Positions 40,556-50,118 of a stretch of DNA of 64,000 bases are shown piece after piece (position 1 is the stretch's first letter; every line of letters starts with the position of its first letter). This stretch comes from Dickeya fangzhongdai. Its GTDB lineage: Bacteria; Pseudomonadota; Gammaproteobacteria; Enterobacterales; Enterobacteriaceae. The notes under the pieces were generated by a model. It searched no databases. It was not told the DNA's origin and saw only the letters and a program-made list of their open reading frames with translations. Where the stretch lies: the NCBI RefSeq assembly GCF_002812485.1, contig NZ_CP025003.1:4712001-4776000 (forward strand), read 5' to 3'. The translations under genes and the position numbers were made by a program.

Positions 40556-41656
40556 CTACGCCGATTTCGCCGCCGGAATTTGCTGGGTAATACAGTGGAT
40601 GTTGCCGCCGCCCAGCAGGATCTCGCGGGCCGGCACGCCGCTTATCCGGTAGTCAGGGAACATCTGTTGCAGCAGCGCCTGCGCCTGCGCGTCGGTGCGT
40701 TCATCGAGCAACGGGTAAATGATCTGCTGGTTGCTGATCAGGAAATTGACGTACGACCCCGCCAGCCGCGACCCGGCGTTACGTTCAATGGCATTGCCGT
40801 CGGTCACGCCCGCCGCTTCTTCCGGCGTGGCGTACAGCGGGCCCGGCGCCGGCAGTTTCCAGATTTTCAGCGACCGGCCTTGCGCGTCCTTCGCCTGCGA
40901 CAGCACCTGATACGCCGCCTGAGAGCGGGCGTACTGCGGGTCGGTTTCATCATCCGTCCAGTGCAGCGCCACTTCGCCGGGGCGTACAAAACAGCACATG
41001 TTATCGATGTGGCCGTCGGTTTCGTCGTTATACACGCCGTCTTCCAGCCAGATAAAGGCGGTCACGCCGAGATAATCCCGCAGCAGTTGTTCAATCTGCG
41101 CCTTGTTCAGGTGCGGATTGCGGTTCGGGTTCAGCAGGCACTCGGCGGTGGTCAGCAGCGTGCCTTCGCCATCGGTGTGGATGGAGCCGCCTTCCAGAAT
41201 CAGCGGCGCGGCATAACGCGCATCGCCGTGATACGCCAGCACCTGCGCGGCGACCTTTTCGTCACGGCTCCAGTCTTCGTACAGTCCGCCCAGCGCGCCG
41301 CCCCAGGCGTTGAACTGCCAGTCGACGCCACGGCGTTCGCCGGCGTCGTTCAGCACCACGGTCGGCCCGGTGTCGCGCATCCAGGCGTCATCGCTTTCCA
41401 TCTCCACCAGCGTGACGCCGGCCGGCATGACGCTTTTGGCGAGCGCCATCTGGTCGCGTGGCACGCCCATGATGACCGGCGTGGTCTGCGCAATGGCGGC
41501 GGCAACGGCGGCAAAGGTGCGCTGAGCGGGAATGACATCCCCTTGTGAGCGCCAGTTGTCGCGGCGATACGGCCACAACATCCACACGGCGTCGTGCGGC
41601 GCCCATTCCGCCGGCATGGAGAAACCGTCCTGCAACGGCGTGGTCAGTTCAGACAT
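40556..41656 (-). CDS. aguA: Agmatine deiminase
   Basis: A 366-residue enzyme of the guanidino-group modifying family. It turns agmatine into N-carbamoylputrescine and ammonia. Conserved [27 protein letters not shown] (catalytic His and acids) and the C-terminal nucleophile [11 protein letters not shown]. It lies 3 bp after the aguB stop, so the pair is an operon for making putrescine from arginine-derived agmatine. An adjacent GTG would add one codon. Confidence 0.95.
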   Translation of the reverse strand: MSELTTPLQDGFSMPAEWAPHDAVWMLWPYRRDNWRSQGDVIPAQRTFAAVAAAIAQTTPVIMGVPRDQMALAKSVMPAGVTLVEMESDDAWMRDTGPTVVLNDAGERRGVDWQFNAWGGALGGLYEDWSRDEKVAAQVLAYHGDARYAAPLILEGGSIHTDGEGTLLTTAECLLNPNRNPHLNKAQIEQLLRDYLGVTAFIWLEDGVYNDETDGHIDNMCCFVRPGEVALHWTDDETDPQYARSQAAYQVLSQAKDAQGRSLKIWKLPAPGPLYATPEEAAGVTDGNAIERNAGSRLAGSYVNFLISNQQIIYPLLDERTDAQAQALLQQMFPDYRISGVPAREILLGGGNIHCITQQIPAAKSA

Positions 41657-41659
41657 CAC

Positions 41660-42544
41660 TTATCTCCAGGTCTTGCCGTCAGAAGTGCCGATTACGCCGT
41701 ACATGTCCGGGCGACGGTCGCGGAACAGGCCCCAGGAAGCGCGCTGCGCGGCGATGGCGTCCAGATCGAACTCGTGCACCAGCACCGTTTCATCCGTCTT
41801 GTTGGCCTGCGCTACCAGCGCACCGGTTTGATCGGCGATGAACGATGAACCGTAAAAGGTCATTTCCAGACCGTCGATGTATTTGCTGGCTTCGGTGCCG
41901 ATACGGTTGGAGGCGATCACCGGAATCAGGTTGGCGGCGGCATGGCCCTGCTGTACGCGAGTCCAGTGCGGCTGGCTGTCGATTTCCGGGTACGCCGGCT
42001 CGGAACCGATGGCGGTCGGGTAGAAAATCAACTCAGCGCCTTTGAGCGCCAGGCAACGGGCGGTTTCCGGGAACCATTGATCCCAGCAGATGCCCACGCC
42101 CACTTTGGCGTAGCGGGTCTGCCACACTTTGAAACCGGTGTCGCCCGGAATAAAGAACTGTTTTTCCTGATAAGCCGGGCCGTTCGGAATATGGGTTTTA
42201 CGATACACATCCAGCACGCTGCCGTCGGCATCGATCATTACCAGCGAGTTATAGTAGGCGTTATTGGCACGCTCGAAGAAACTCAGCGGCAGCACCACTT
42301 CCAGCTCGGCCGCCAGCGCGGAGAAATGTTTGATAAGCGGGCTGGTTGCCAGCTCCTGCGCCAGCGCATAATGCTCCGGGCTCTGGTCGATGCAGAAATA
42401 AGGCGCGGCAAACAGTTCCTGAATCAGAATGATTTGTGCCCCCTGAGCATGCGCCTGACGCACCAGCCTTTCGGCGTTTTCGGTATTTTTTGGCAAATCC
42501 CAGGTGCAGGCCATCTGAGTGGCGGCAACGGTAACTTTTGTCAT
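41660..42544 (-). CDS. aguB: N-carbamoylputrescine amidase
   Basis: A 294-residue nitrilase-superfamily enzyme that releases putrescine, CO2 and ammonia from N-carbamoylputrescine. The Glu-Lys-Cys triad is visible: ILIQELFAAPYF (Glu), YRKTHIPNG (Lys) and VGICWDQWFPE (Cys). It is the upstream gene of aguBA. The two enzymes together form the plant and Pseudomonas type agmatine route, in contrast to E. coli SpeB. Confidence 0.95.
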   Translation of the reverse strand: MTKVTVAATQMACTWDLPKNTENAERLVRQAHAQGAQIILIQELFAAPYFCIDQSPEHYALAQELATSPLIKHFSALAAELEVVLPLSFFERANNAYYNSLVMIDADGSVLDVYRKTHIPNGPAYQEKQFFIPGDTGFKVWQTRYAKVGVGICWDQWFPETARCLALKGAELIFYPTAIGSEPAYPEIDSQPHWTRVQQGHAAANLIPVIASNRIGTEASKYIDGLEMTFYGSSFIADQTGALVAQANKTDETVLVHEFDLDAIAAQRASWGLFRDRRPDMYGVIGTSDGKTWR

Positions 42545-42815
42545 GCGAAAACCTCAATAATTTCTGTATGGGTGCTCATGCCTGCGCCGCCAGCGGCGTG
42601 GGTAATAGCAAGAGTCTGGTAAAAAGTTTAGGTCAACAAATCACCCTGTGCCCGGCGAACGCCGTCATACGCGACGCGGCACAGCAAAGCGGCGCCATTA
42701 TGCCAGCGAATCATGACGGTGAAGATGCACAGAGCCTCCTGCCGCCGACTGCCGGCACTCGAATCGTTCGCCGATGGTTTTGCCGTTTTCTGTTTCCCAA
42801 CCTGTTTTCTATTTC
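42545..42815. other. Intergenic region upstream of aguB
   Basis: Nothing codes here that I can support. A GC-rich CGCCGCCAGCGGCG hairpin lies near 42587. The aguBA promoter must be in this stretch, but I see no clear -35/-10 pair. Confidence 0.4.
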
Positions 42816-42849
42816 CAAATAAGAAATCCCGCCCTGGAGAGCGGGATTT
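42816..42849 (-). terminator. pfkA terminator
   Basis: Stem AAATCCCGC/GCGGGATTT with an 8-base loop, followed on the minus strand by CTTATTT. Confidence 0.72.
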
Positions 42850-42881
42850 GCTTTTTCGGCCCGGCCGTCGCCGGGCATACA

Positions 42882-43844
42882 TCAGAACAGCTTCTTGGCG
42901 GTGTTAAGCCAGTCGCCTTTGAACGGGCGCTTCATGTTCTCGATGGCGTCGATAATATCATGATGGACCAGTTTTTCATTCTGGATCCCGACGCACCGGC
43001 CGCCGTAGCCCTGCTGCAGCAGTTCGATGGAGTACGCGCCCATGCGGGAGGCGAGGATACGATCGTAGGCCACCGGCGACCCGCCGCGCTGGATGTGGCC
43101 CAGTACGGTGGCGCGGGTTTCACGTTCGGTTTCCTGCTCAATATAGTGCGCCAGTTCGTCCACATCGCACACCAGTTCGGTAATGGCCACGATGGCGTGC
43201 TTTTTACCTTTGGCGATCCCGGCTTTGATCTCTTCCACCAGGTCTTCTTTTTTGAAGTCGACTTCCGGCAGCACGATAAACTCACACCCCCCGGCAATCG
43301 CCGCCGCCAGCGTCAGATCGCCGCAATGACGCCCCATCACTTCCACGATGGAAATACGCTGGTGCGAAGAAGAGGTATCACGCAGGCGGTCAATCGCTTC
43401 CACCACGGTTTCCAGCGCGGTGAAATAACCGATGGTGTAGTCGGTGCCGGCAACGTCGTTATCGATGGTGCCCGGCAAACCGATGCAGGGGAAACCCATT
43501 TCCGTCAGGCGTTTGGCCCCCATGTAGGAACCGTCGCCGCCGATCACCACCAGCGCATCCAGGCCGCGTTTTTTCATGTTTTCCACGCACACCTGACGCA
43601 CCGCTTCTTCGCGGAACGCCGGAAAACGGGCGGACCCAAGGAACGTGCCGCCGCGGTTAATCACATCCGACACGCTATAGCGGTCCAACTGCACCATGCG
43701 ATCTTCGTACAAACCCAGATAGCCATCATAGATGCCGTATACGTCCAGGTTTTCCGCTAACCCTGCTCGCACCACGCCACGAATGGCCGCATTCATGCCC
43801 GGCGCATCGCCACCGCTCGTCAGTACTCCGATTTTTTTAATCAT
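42882..43844 (-). CDS. pfkA: 6-phosphofructokinase I
   Basis: A 320-residue ATP-dependent glycolytic kinase. [16 protein letters not shown] (ATP/ADP site), the catalytic GTIDND segment and MGRHCGDL substrate region are conserved. Same length as E. coli PfkA, which is activated by ADP and inhibited by PEP. It neighbours fieF, as in E. coli. Confidence 0.98.
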   Translation of the reverse strand: MIKKIGVLTSGGDAPGMNAAIRGVVRAGLAENLDVYGIYDGYLGLYEDRMVQLDRYSVSDVINRGGTFLGSARFPAFREEAVRQVCVENMKKRGLDALVVIGGDGSYMGAKRLTEMGFPCIGLPGTIDNDVAGTDYTIGYFTALETVVEAIDRLRDTSSSHQRISIVEVMGRHCGDLTLAAAIAGGCEFIVLPEVDFKKEDLVEEIKAGIAKGKKHAIVAITELVCDVDELAHYIEQETERETRATVLGHIQRGGSPVAYDRILASRMGAYSIELLQQGYGGRCVGIQNEKLVHHDIIDAIENMKRPFKGDWLNTAKKLF

Positions 43845-44101
43845 GACAACCTCTGGATTTGTAGATGTAAACTCGCAGATTCTTCTATCTCAAGGCTCAC
43901 AGGACAAAGCCTAACCGTTTATCAGCATATTATAACAAATACCCGTAGCTGAATTGATTCAGGTCAGGCATCACGCCCCATAAAAAGCCACCGCATATCA
44001 CATTTTTACAACACTTTCTGGTATCGGCGGTGTTCTCCCGCCGTTTGGTTCGTCTCAAAAAGCACAACATGACACATGTTGCGTGCCAGCATGCTGGCGG
44101 T

Positions 44102-45004
44102 CTATAACACCCAGCGACCACGCTGTTCCTGCGGCACTACCGAGACGGGATCCTGATGAATGATAACGTCTGAACCGGGGAAACGCTTGAGCAATGCCTG
44201 CTCCAGTTCGTCCGCAATCTGATGTGATTCCACCAGCGGCAGGTTATCCGCCATTTCGAGATGCAGTTGGATAAAACGGGTCGGACCTGAACGACGGGTC
44301 CGCAACTGATGCGCACCGCTTACGCCCGGCCATGAGGACACGATATTGACGATTTCCTGCCGCTCCTCGTCCGGCAAGGCCCGATCCAGCAACACCTGAA
44401 TAGCCTCATAGGCCATTCGCAACGCACTGCCTAAAATATAGACGCCGATCCCCAGTGCGAACACCGCATCGGCCCAATTAACGCCTTTCCAGCTCAACGC
44501 CAGCGACAGCAAAATCGCGCCATTCATCAGGACGTCCGACTGGTAATGCAGCATATCCGCCCGCACCGCCTGACTATGGGTTTTGCGGATTACCCAGCGC
44601 TGGAATGCTACCAGCAACCCCGTCACCACCAGCGCGATAATGGTAATCCACATCCCCAGTTCAGGCCCTTGCAACGGCTGCGGGGTAATCAGATGCTGGG
44701 CGCCGGTCAATAACAAAAACAGCGCCGAACCGGAAATGAACATGCTCTGCGCCAGCGCGGCCAGCGACTCGGCTTTGCCATGCCCGAACGTATGTTCCGT
44801 ATCGGCGGGTTGCAACGAGTAACGCACCACCAGCAGATTAACCAGCGACGCCGCGATATCCACCAGCGAATCAACCAGCGACGCCAGCAAACTGACCGAC
44901 CCCGTGTACCACCAGGCGTACACCTTCATACCAAACAGAGATAACGCCGTGGCGGTAGCCAGAAAAGCGGCTGTCGTCACCAGGCGCGCGTAATGAGAAT
45001 TCAT
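44102..45004 (-). CDS. fieF: FieF (YiiP), cation diffusion facilitator
   Basis: A 300-residue zinc/iron proton antiporter of the inner membrane. Six membrane helices with the transport-site residues in LVDSLVDI (TM2) and DMLHYQSDV (TM5), then a cytoplasmic metal-binding domain ([13 protein letters not shown]...DVIIHQDP) that dimerises. Start MNSHYARL at 45004, as in E. coli. In E. coli the next gene is cpxP; here an 8-kb island has been placed between them. Confidence 0.96.
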   Translation of the reverse strand: MNSHYARLVTTAAFLATATALSLFGMKVYAWWYTGSVSLLASLVDSLVDIAASLVNLLVVRYSLQPADTEHTFGHGKAESLAALAQSMFISGSALFLLLTGAQHLITPQPLQGPELGMWITIIALVVTGLLVAFQRWVIRKTHSQAVRADMLHYQSDVLMNGAILLSLALSWKGVNWADAVFALGIGVYILGSALRMAYEAIQVLLDRALPDEERQEIVNIVSSWPGVSGAHQLRTRRSGPTRFIQLHLEMADNLPLVESHQIADELEQALLKRFPGSDVIIHQDPVSVVPQEQRGRWVL

Positions 45005-45133
45005 ACACAATTCCATTCAAGCGAGGGGGCCAGTATACCGAATTCTGGCACCGGAAAACCGTGACACTTTATTTCCGGTTTCCCGATAAGCTCCGGTTTT
45101 CCGGCATAGGCACTGCGTTCAATAATGACGGGC

Positions 45134-45604
45134 TTATGGCTTGCGCAGAATTTTCTGCAACCGTTCCTGTTCCCAGCGCGACCAGCGATCGCGCAGCCAG
45201 AAAACCCGCGCCGCCCGCATCGCCAGCACCCCGCCCCAAATCAGCAACGGCCATAAGAACCAGTGCGTTTGCGGGTTGACCAACAGATTGATGGCAAACA
45301 GCAACGCATTCACCGGCACAAACAGCAGCAGGCTGCGCCAGAAACGGCTCTCCTGCCCGACCTGCGTTCTGGCCTGCTCAATACGCTGCGCCAGCGATTC
45401 ACCGCTCACCGCCTGCTCGCTGTCTTCCTCCATCAACACCGTCACGTTAATGCCAAACGCGGCGGCAATGGCGCTGAGCGTTTCCAGACTGGCGCGCTCC
45501 CCATTTTCGATCCGCTGGATGGTTCTGACGCTCAATGCAGACAGTTCAGCCAGTTGTTCCTGAGACCAGGCGCGGGCGAGGCGCTGTGATTTGATCGTAT
45601 TCAT
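45134..45604 (-). CDS. XRE-type HTH protein with two membrane segments
   Basis: A 156-residue protein. Residues about 8-60 are a Cro/CI-type HTH (WSQEQLAELSALSVRTIQRIENG). Residues about 90-140 hold two hydrophobic segments (SLLLFVPVNALLFAINLLV and WFLWPLLIWGGVLAMRAA), the 2TM arrangement seen in small membrane-tethered regulators. Not present in this place in E. coli. An 11-bp direct repeat array sits 63 bp upstream and is a candidate operator. The signal sensed is unknown. Confidence 0.8.
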   Translation of the reverse strand: MNTIKSQRLARAWSQEQLAELSALSVRTIQRIENGERASLETLSAIAAAFGINVTVLMEEDSEQAVSGESLAQRIEQARTQVGQESRFWRSLLLFVPVNALLFAINLLVNPQTHWFLWPLLIWGGVLAMRAARVFWLRDRWSRWEQERLQKILRKP

Positions 45605-45666
45605 GATGTACTCCTGTTGAATTAAACCTCGCTAACAGCCTGGGCCAGCCCCCTTCAATACACCAC

Positions 45667-45710
45667 GACAGCAACCTGACAGCAACCCGACAGTTACCCG
45701 ACATCCCCCG
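45667..45710. repeat. 11-bp direct repeats between the HTH and NUDIX genes
   Basis: Units GACAGCAACCT, GACAGCAACCC and GACAGTTACCC, then a decayed GACATCCCCCG. The period of 11 bp puts each unit on nearly the same DNA face. Located 63 bp upstream of the HTH gene and about 100 bp upstream of the divergent NUDIX gene. Confidence 0.75.
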
Positions 45711-45806
45711 GCAACCGCACCATCATGCGGATTTTGCCTGCCGACATGGACATCATTTCAGATGACGAGGAAAATACTGACGACCAGATATACGCCAGGA
45801 AAACTT

Positions 45807-46271
45807 ATGAAACGCCGACCTGCCTCACGCCTGCTGATCCTCAATCCTGAACAACGGGTGTTGTTATTCCTGTTTCACCATACTCGTGATGCCCTTGCCG
45901 GGAAACGTTATTGGGCCACGCCGGGCGGCGCAGTGGAAAGCGGAGAAACCTTTGAGCAAGCGGCGCTGCGGGAACTGTGGGAAGAAACCGGCATCCGCCG
46001 TCAGGACCCCGGCCCCTGCGTCGCCGCCCAAAGTTTTAGCATGGCGATGCCCAACGGGGACACCGTGATAGCCGATGAGCGTTTTTTTGTTATTCGCGTC
46101 ACAGACAGCGCCATCCACACTGACGCATGGACAGCGCACGAACGGGAAATGATGCGGGACCACCACTGGTGGAGCCGCGATGAACTGCTCGCCACGCCGG
46201 ATACCTTCTACCCGGAACAGCTGGTTGAGATGTTGTGGCCCCAAACGGACGCGCCAACCGCACCCCGTTAG
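45807..46271 (+). CDS. NUDIX hydrolase
   Basis: A 154-residue protein with the Nudix box GGAVESGETFEQAALREL followed by WEETGI, which binds metal and pyrophosphate. Its substrate is unknown; the family removes nucleoside diphosphates linked to other moieties. The ATG at 45807 with CAGGA upstream is preferred over a start 15 codons earlier. Its last 4 bases overlap the end of the convergent tail-fibre assembly gene, so the island boundary is abrupt here. Confidence 0.87.
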   Translation: MKRRPASRLLILNPEQRVLLFLFHHTRDALAGKRYWATPGGAVESGETFEQAALRELWEETGIRRQDPGPCVAAQSFSMAMPNGDTVIADERFFVIRVTDSAIHTDAWTAHEREMMRDHHWWSRDELLATPDTFYPEQLVEMLWPQTDAPTAPR

Positions 46272-46888
46272 CAGGTGGGGGAAACAGGCCAGTTGATGCT
46301 TGGGGCGTGAGTCAGGTTGATACGGCTTAATTGCACCAGATAGGTTTTCCAATCTTTGAGTGCCTGCGTTTCCTGACTGGTAGCGATCGCCAGTTCCTGT
46401 GCGTAAGTCAGTTCCTGGATGCGATCATGCGCCATCTGGCGCCGGGCATCGCGCTCCAGCCGTGCTGCCTGTAACAGGCTCGCCTGATACACAATCGCAT
46501 CCGTTGCCCACTTTTCCCCATCCCAGCGGTCACACTCGCTGGTGGGCGGCAACAGAGTCAGACCGGCGGACAGCTCGCCCAACACCTTGATGGTCTGTGG
46601 CTGACGCGTCTGCGTATGGTAAGCAGTATGTCCGCGAAAATCCGACACCGACTCCCAACACTGGCCATCAGCCGAGCGGCACAGCGCCTGCCCTTGCGTC
46701 ACGGATTGCAGCGGTTCATCCGCATAACTGTGTGCCGGAATCCCGGTTCCCAGCATCAGATATTCATCGCTGTAACCATAGTATTCACGGGTTAGCGTAT
46801 CTGCGTGATACACCCGCAGCCAGCCGGCATGGGATGCCAGTCCATCGGCCGCCAGCACGGCACGAGCTTCCTGTGTCGATATCGTCAT
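46268..46888 (-). CDS. Tail fibre assembly protein (Tfa/P2 gpG-like)
   Basis: A 206-residue protein. The C-terminal part (RDARRQMAHDRIQELTYAQE...ALKDWKTYLVQLSRI...INWPVSP) is the phage tail fibre assembly chaperone signature. Such proteins help fold or trimerise the fibre encoded just upstream. Its ATG overlaps the stop of fibre A (TAATG), so translation is coupled to that fibre. It is the last gene of the fibre array. Confidence 0.87.
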   Translation of the reverse strand: MTISTQEARAVLAADGLASHAGWLRVYHADTLTREYYGYSDEYLMLGTGIPAHSYADEPLQSVTQGQALCRSADGQCWESVSDFRGHTAYHTQTRQPQTIKVLGELSAGLTLLPPTSECDRWDGEKWATDAIVYQASLLQAARLERDARRQMAHDRIQELTYAQELAIATSQETQALKDWKTYLVQLSRINLTHAPSINWPVSPTC

Positions 46889-48024
46889 TACGCGGCCCTC
46901 ACGATGTAGTTAAAGGCGATGTTGCGGGGGCGATTATCCGGCGCAGTGGGAACGACTCTCGACACGTCAAGCATGATCAGTTGCCCCTCCCCACCAACGG
47001 AAGCGCCGACATGTGACGAATGAGTATTCTCGGCGAAAGTAAAAGCTCCCGTGGGAACTGGCTGATTTGATGCCCCTCCGGCGAACAGCGCCTCCGATCC
47101 GAACGATCCCAAAATATTACGTATGCCATCTTTCTGAGCAGACAAAAGCGCCCGCTCTACATCCACCCCACGCCCATCATCCCAGCCACGAATAAATTCG
47201 CCGCGCAAATCCGGCAATACGCCCGACGGATAGACCTGTGCCAGCCGTGGATAGCGACTTTTATCAAACGCCTGGCCATTACATTTGAGCCATCCATCAG
47301 GGGCTGTAGCTTGTGGCCAGGGCTGTGGGATACCAACGATGTCATTAATATCCAGTTTGAGTTTGGTGTTGGCCTCGGTTTTACCAGACAGCAAGCCAAT
47401 AGCGTAAGCAACTGCATCAGCAACAAAAGCGGTAGTCGCCAGTTGTGTCGTACTTGTTCCTGCGGCGGCGGTCGGTGCCGCAGGACTGCCGGTAAACGCC
47501 GGGCTGGCAATCGGCGCATATTGCTTATGCGGATTAACAGCAGCGACATGATCGGCTAGTAACGTGTCGGCATAGCGTCGCGTCGCCAGCGCCACCGTCG
47601 GGTCAAATTTCAGCGTTATTGCATCGGTACGGCTGACAATCAGCACCATGCGTACCGTCTGTATCCGACCGGAGCCTTCTTTTAATTCCGGTTTATAGGT
47701 TTCCGGGCAGTTACCGACCGCAATCAAATCGCCATCCACGTCGTACAAACCGATCTCACGCAGCCAGAACCCACCTTCATTTTCCGGAATCACCTGCTCA
47801 GCAATCATTTGGTTGGTATTGTCCGGATCCACACTCAACGAATTGATCACCGCCCGGCGTTTTTCATTCACCAGTTTGGTCTGCATCGGATCCGGCGTCG
47901 GCAATACACCGCCACCATCCCCCACCCCCATCTGGGCGATTTCCAATGGTTTTCCGGTTGAAATGGCCTCTGCCAATTTTGCCTCACCGATACGGGTGAG
48001 CAACGTAAAGTATTTAGTCCCCAT
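46888..48024 (-). CDS. P2 gpH-like tail fibre protein (fibre A)
   Basis: 378 residues. The N-terminal 190 residues are the phage tail-collar fibre domain of P2 gpH (MGTKYFTLLTRIGEAKLAEA; MGVGDGGGVLPTPD; PENEGGFWLREIGLYD; NCPETYKPELKEGSGR), which attaches to the baseplate. A short linker leads to a tail-collar domain (GWLKCNGQAFDKSRYPRLAQ, DLRGEFIRGWDDGRGVD), then a variable tip and the end RPRNIAFNYIVRAA. The start at 48024 is set by alignment with its paralogues; a 32-codon longer frame covers the late promoter. Host receptor unknown. Confidence 0.9.
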   Translation of the reverse strand: MGTKYFTLLTRIGEAKLAEAISTGKPLEIAQMGVGDGGGVLPTPDPMQTKLVNEKRRAVINSLSVDPDNTNQMIAEQVIPENEGGFWLREIGLYDVDGDLIAVGNCPETYKPELKEGSGRIQTVRMVLIVSRTDAITLKFDPTVALATRRYADTLLADHVAAVNPHKQYAPIASPAFTGSPAAPTAAAGTSTTQLATTAFVADAVAYAIGLLSGKTEANTKLKLDINDIVGIPQPWPQATAPDGWLKCNGQAFDKSRYPRLAQVYPSGVLPDLRGEFIRGWDDGRGVDVERALLSAQKDGIRNILGSFGSEALFAGGASNQPVPTGAFTFAENTHSSHVGASVGGEGQLIMLDVSRVVPTAPDNRPRNIAFNYIVRAA

Positions 48025-48118
48025 CGTTCTCTCGTCTGCATCTATTAAATAGCCAGTCAGCAGCAGAAGATATTGTGGTAATGCAAATACCCAATGTTCG
48101 TTCTGCTTTCTGACAACC

Positions 48119-48178
48119 ATTATGTAGACGCACCAATAATATTACCCGCTTATGGCGTTGTGACGGTGATGGCACAAC
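48119..48178 (-). promoter_or_regulatory. P2-type late promoter of fibre A
   Basis: Perfect dyad GTTGTG-N10-CACAAC (48157-48178), then 32 bp, then -10 CATAAT (48124-48119) on the minus strand. The dyad contains TGT-N12-ACA centred about -55, the binding site of P2 Ogr/P4 Delta zinc-finger activators. No -35 box is seen, as usual for activator-dependent late promoters. Confidence 0.78.
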
Positions 48179-48202
48179 AGCACCGATTAATAATCGGTGC
48201 TG
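48178..48202. repeat. Perfect 12-bp palindrome next to the fibre A late promoter
   Basis: CAGCACCGATTA and its exact complement with one central base. Its first base is the last base of the activator dyad. It may be part of the fibre B transcript end or insulate the two units. Confidence 0.6.
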
Positions 48203-48272
48203 TTGATGAATCTATAGCAACCGGGTGGATATATTGACTAGCGAAAAAACCACTATTAATGAATAAAACAAT

Positions 48273-48308
48273 CCACCTGGAATAACAAGGAAGCGTTATT
48301 CCAAGTGG
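48273..48308 (-). terminator. Terminator of fibre B
   Basis: Stem CCACCTGGAATAAC/GTTATTCCAAGTGG (13 of 14 paired) with an 8-base loop; on the minus strand ATTGTTTTATT follows. It lies 74 bp beyond the fibre B stop. Confidence 0.75.
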
Positions 48309-48381
48309 ACTCAATATACTTTTATTTTTACCGATATGATGACCGGTAAGTGTCAATGGTCGCGCACCGTATTTACAGATC

Positions 48382-49500
48382 TCACGCTGCTCTAACGATG
48401 TAGTTAAAGGCGATGTTGCGGGGGCGTGCAACACCGCAATATGGATAGGGATCAGTCGCAGTTTGACCGGACACAATGTTAACCCGGATGGACGGATACT
48501 TGGCTGAGGTCAATTCAGCGGTATCCCAGCCTACATTGGCTTTTGTCGCTGCTTCGCCAACATTATTCAACGTCGCCATGTTGATATTGTTGGCAATATC
48601 GCCAACGATGAGCGATCCCGTCTGTGCTGACAAAATAGCGCGTCCCGCATCCACCCCACGCCCATCATCCCAGCCACGAATAAACTCGCCGCGCAAATCC
48701 GGCAGCACTCCAGATGGATAGACCTGCGCCAACCGCGGGTACAACGTTTTATCAAACGCCTGGCCGTTACATTTGAGCCAGCCCACTGGCGCTGCGCTCT
48801 GAGGCCACGGCAACGGAATACCGACGATATCGTTAATATCCAGTTTTAGTTTGATGCTGCTGTCCGTTTTATTCGACTGCAAATCAATAGCGCCCGCAAC
48901 AAACGCGGTGGTGGCGAGTTGCGTCGTATTGGTTCCCGCCGCCGCTGTCGGTGCGGTAGGGTTGCCGGTAAACGCTGGGCTGACAATCAGTGCATACTGT
49001 TTGTGTGGATTCGCATCACCAATATGGCTGGTTATCAGCGCATCGGCGTAACGCCGGGTTGCCAGAGCTACCGTCGGATCAAACTTCAGCGCCACCGCGT
49101 CAGTGTGGCTGACAATCAGGATCATACGCACCGTCTGTATCCGGCCTGAGCCTTCTTTTAATTCCGGTTTATAGGTTTCCGGGCAGTTAGCTACGGCAAT
49201 TAAATTACCATCCGCATCGTACAAACCGATTTCACGCAGCCAAAACCCGCCTTCATTCTCCGGAATAACCTGTTCGGCAATAATCTGATTGGGGTTAACC
49301 GGGTCCACACTCAGGGAATTCAGCGGTGCTCGGCGTTTTTCATTAATCAACGCAGTCTGAGCCGGGTCTGGCGTTGTCGGATTTCCGCCTCCATCACCTA
49401 CCGCCATATGGGTAATATCCAGTACTTTTCCCAACGCAGTGGCATTCGCCAGCTTCGTCGCGCCTACTTGCGTGAGTAATGTCATGTATTTCAAGGCCAT
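48382..49500 (-). CDS. P2 gpH-like tail fibre protein (fibre B)
   Basis: 372 residues. Same N-terminal gpH-type domain as fibre A (MAVGDGGGNPTTPD; PENEGGFWLREIGLYDADG; NPHKQYALI) and nearly the same collar domain (WLKCNGQAFDKTLYPRLAQ). The tip between the collar and the shared end RPRNIAFNYIVRAA is wholly different from fibre A. No tail fibre assembly gene follows. Start MALKYMT at 49500 by alignment. Confidence 0.9.
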   Translation of the reverse strand: MALKYMTLLTQVGATKLANATALGKVLDITHMAVGDGGGNPTTPDPAQTALINEKRRAPLNSLSVDPVNPNQIIAEQVIPENEGGFWLREIGLYDADGNLIAVANCPETYKPELKEGSGRIQTVRMILIVSHTDAVALKFDPTVALATRRYADALITSHIGDANPHKQYALIVSPAFTGNPTAPTAAAGTNTTQLATTAFVAGAIDLQSNKTDSSIKLKLDINDIVGIPLPWPQSAAPVGWLKCNGQAFDKTLYPRLAQVYPSGVLPDLRGEFIRGWDDGRGVDAGRAILSAQTGSLIVGDIANNINMATLNNVGEAATKANVGWDTAELTSAKYPSIRVNIVSGQTATDPYPYCGVARPRNIAFNYIVRAA

Positions 49501-49610
49501 ACTATTTTCCCTCTGAGTCATCTTAAACAGTCTCGTGACATCGCAACCACCACAGCGAAAACGCTGCCTATTTTTGCAAACCGCTTTATTTCGTTGTTAC
49601 TTCTGACAAC

Positions 49611-49670
49611 ATTATGCTGAGGGGTGGGTATTAAATCGCTGAACTGACGTTGTGTCAGCCATGGCACAAC
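49611..49670 (-). promoter_or_regulatory. P2-type late promoter of fibre B
   Basis: Perfect dyad GTTGTG-N10-CACAAC (49649-49670), 32 bp, then CATAAT (49616-49611) on the minus strand. Spacing is identical to the fibre A promoter, though the 32 bp in between differ in sequence. Confidence 0.78.
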
Positions 49671-49680
49671 ACACCAGTAA

Positions 49681-49704
49681 AAATAAACCCGCCATAAAGG
49701 CGGG
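49681..49704 (-). terminator. Terminator after the second tail fibre assembly gene
   Basis: CCCGCC/GGCGGG stem with a five-base loop; TTTATTTTTA follows on the minus strand. It ends the fibre D-C-Tfa transcript before the next late promoter. Confidence 0.82.
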
Positions 49705-49732
49705 GAAAAATAGAATAAAGAGTGTGAACTAT

Positions 49733-50110
49733 TTATTTTCCAGGCGATACCGGCCACGCTATATTGTGAGGAAAACCGCCTTGCTCTGGAACCTGGCGCA
49801 ATACTTTACGATAAGAACGCCAGGCTTGCTGATCAACCGGCGCATCCGGTACCTGGGTCCAATCGCTGGCAAGCAATAAATTGTCTCGCTGCCGCCGCAC
49901 TGCCTCAGCCAACTGCGTTTCTGATACAGGTGCTGGGGTAACAGCAATAGGTTTTTTCGTCAATTCATCAAAAATAATTGTGTTACCAATCGCCTGCTCA
50001 CTCAATAAGCGTTGATAATAGTCATCACCTATTTCAACCGCATCATCGGGGATGTTATCACCATTAACTTCTTTACTATAAAAACCATTACTTGATTTGG
50101 AATAAAACAT
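49733..50110 (-). CDS. Tail fibre assembly chaperone (Phage_tail_APC-like)
   Basis: 125 residues. MFYSKSSNGFYSKEVNGDNIPDDAVEI opening and C-terminal RRQRDNLLLASDWTQ...DQQAWRSYRKVLRQVP, the typical pattern of short fibre assembly chaperones of P2- and Mu-like phages. It starts 8 bp after the fibre C stop, so fibre C is its likely partner. It is unrelated in length to the 206-residue partner of fibre A. Confidence 0.85.
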   Translation of the reverse strand: MFYSKSSNGFYSKEVNGDNIPDDAVEIGDDYYQRLLSEQAIGNTIIFDELTKKPIAVTPAPVSETQLAEAVRRQRDNLLLASDWTQVPDAPVDQQAWRSYRKVLRQVPEQGGFPHNIAWPVSPGK

Positions 50111-50118
50111 ATTACACC

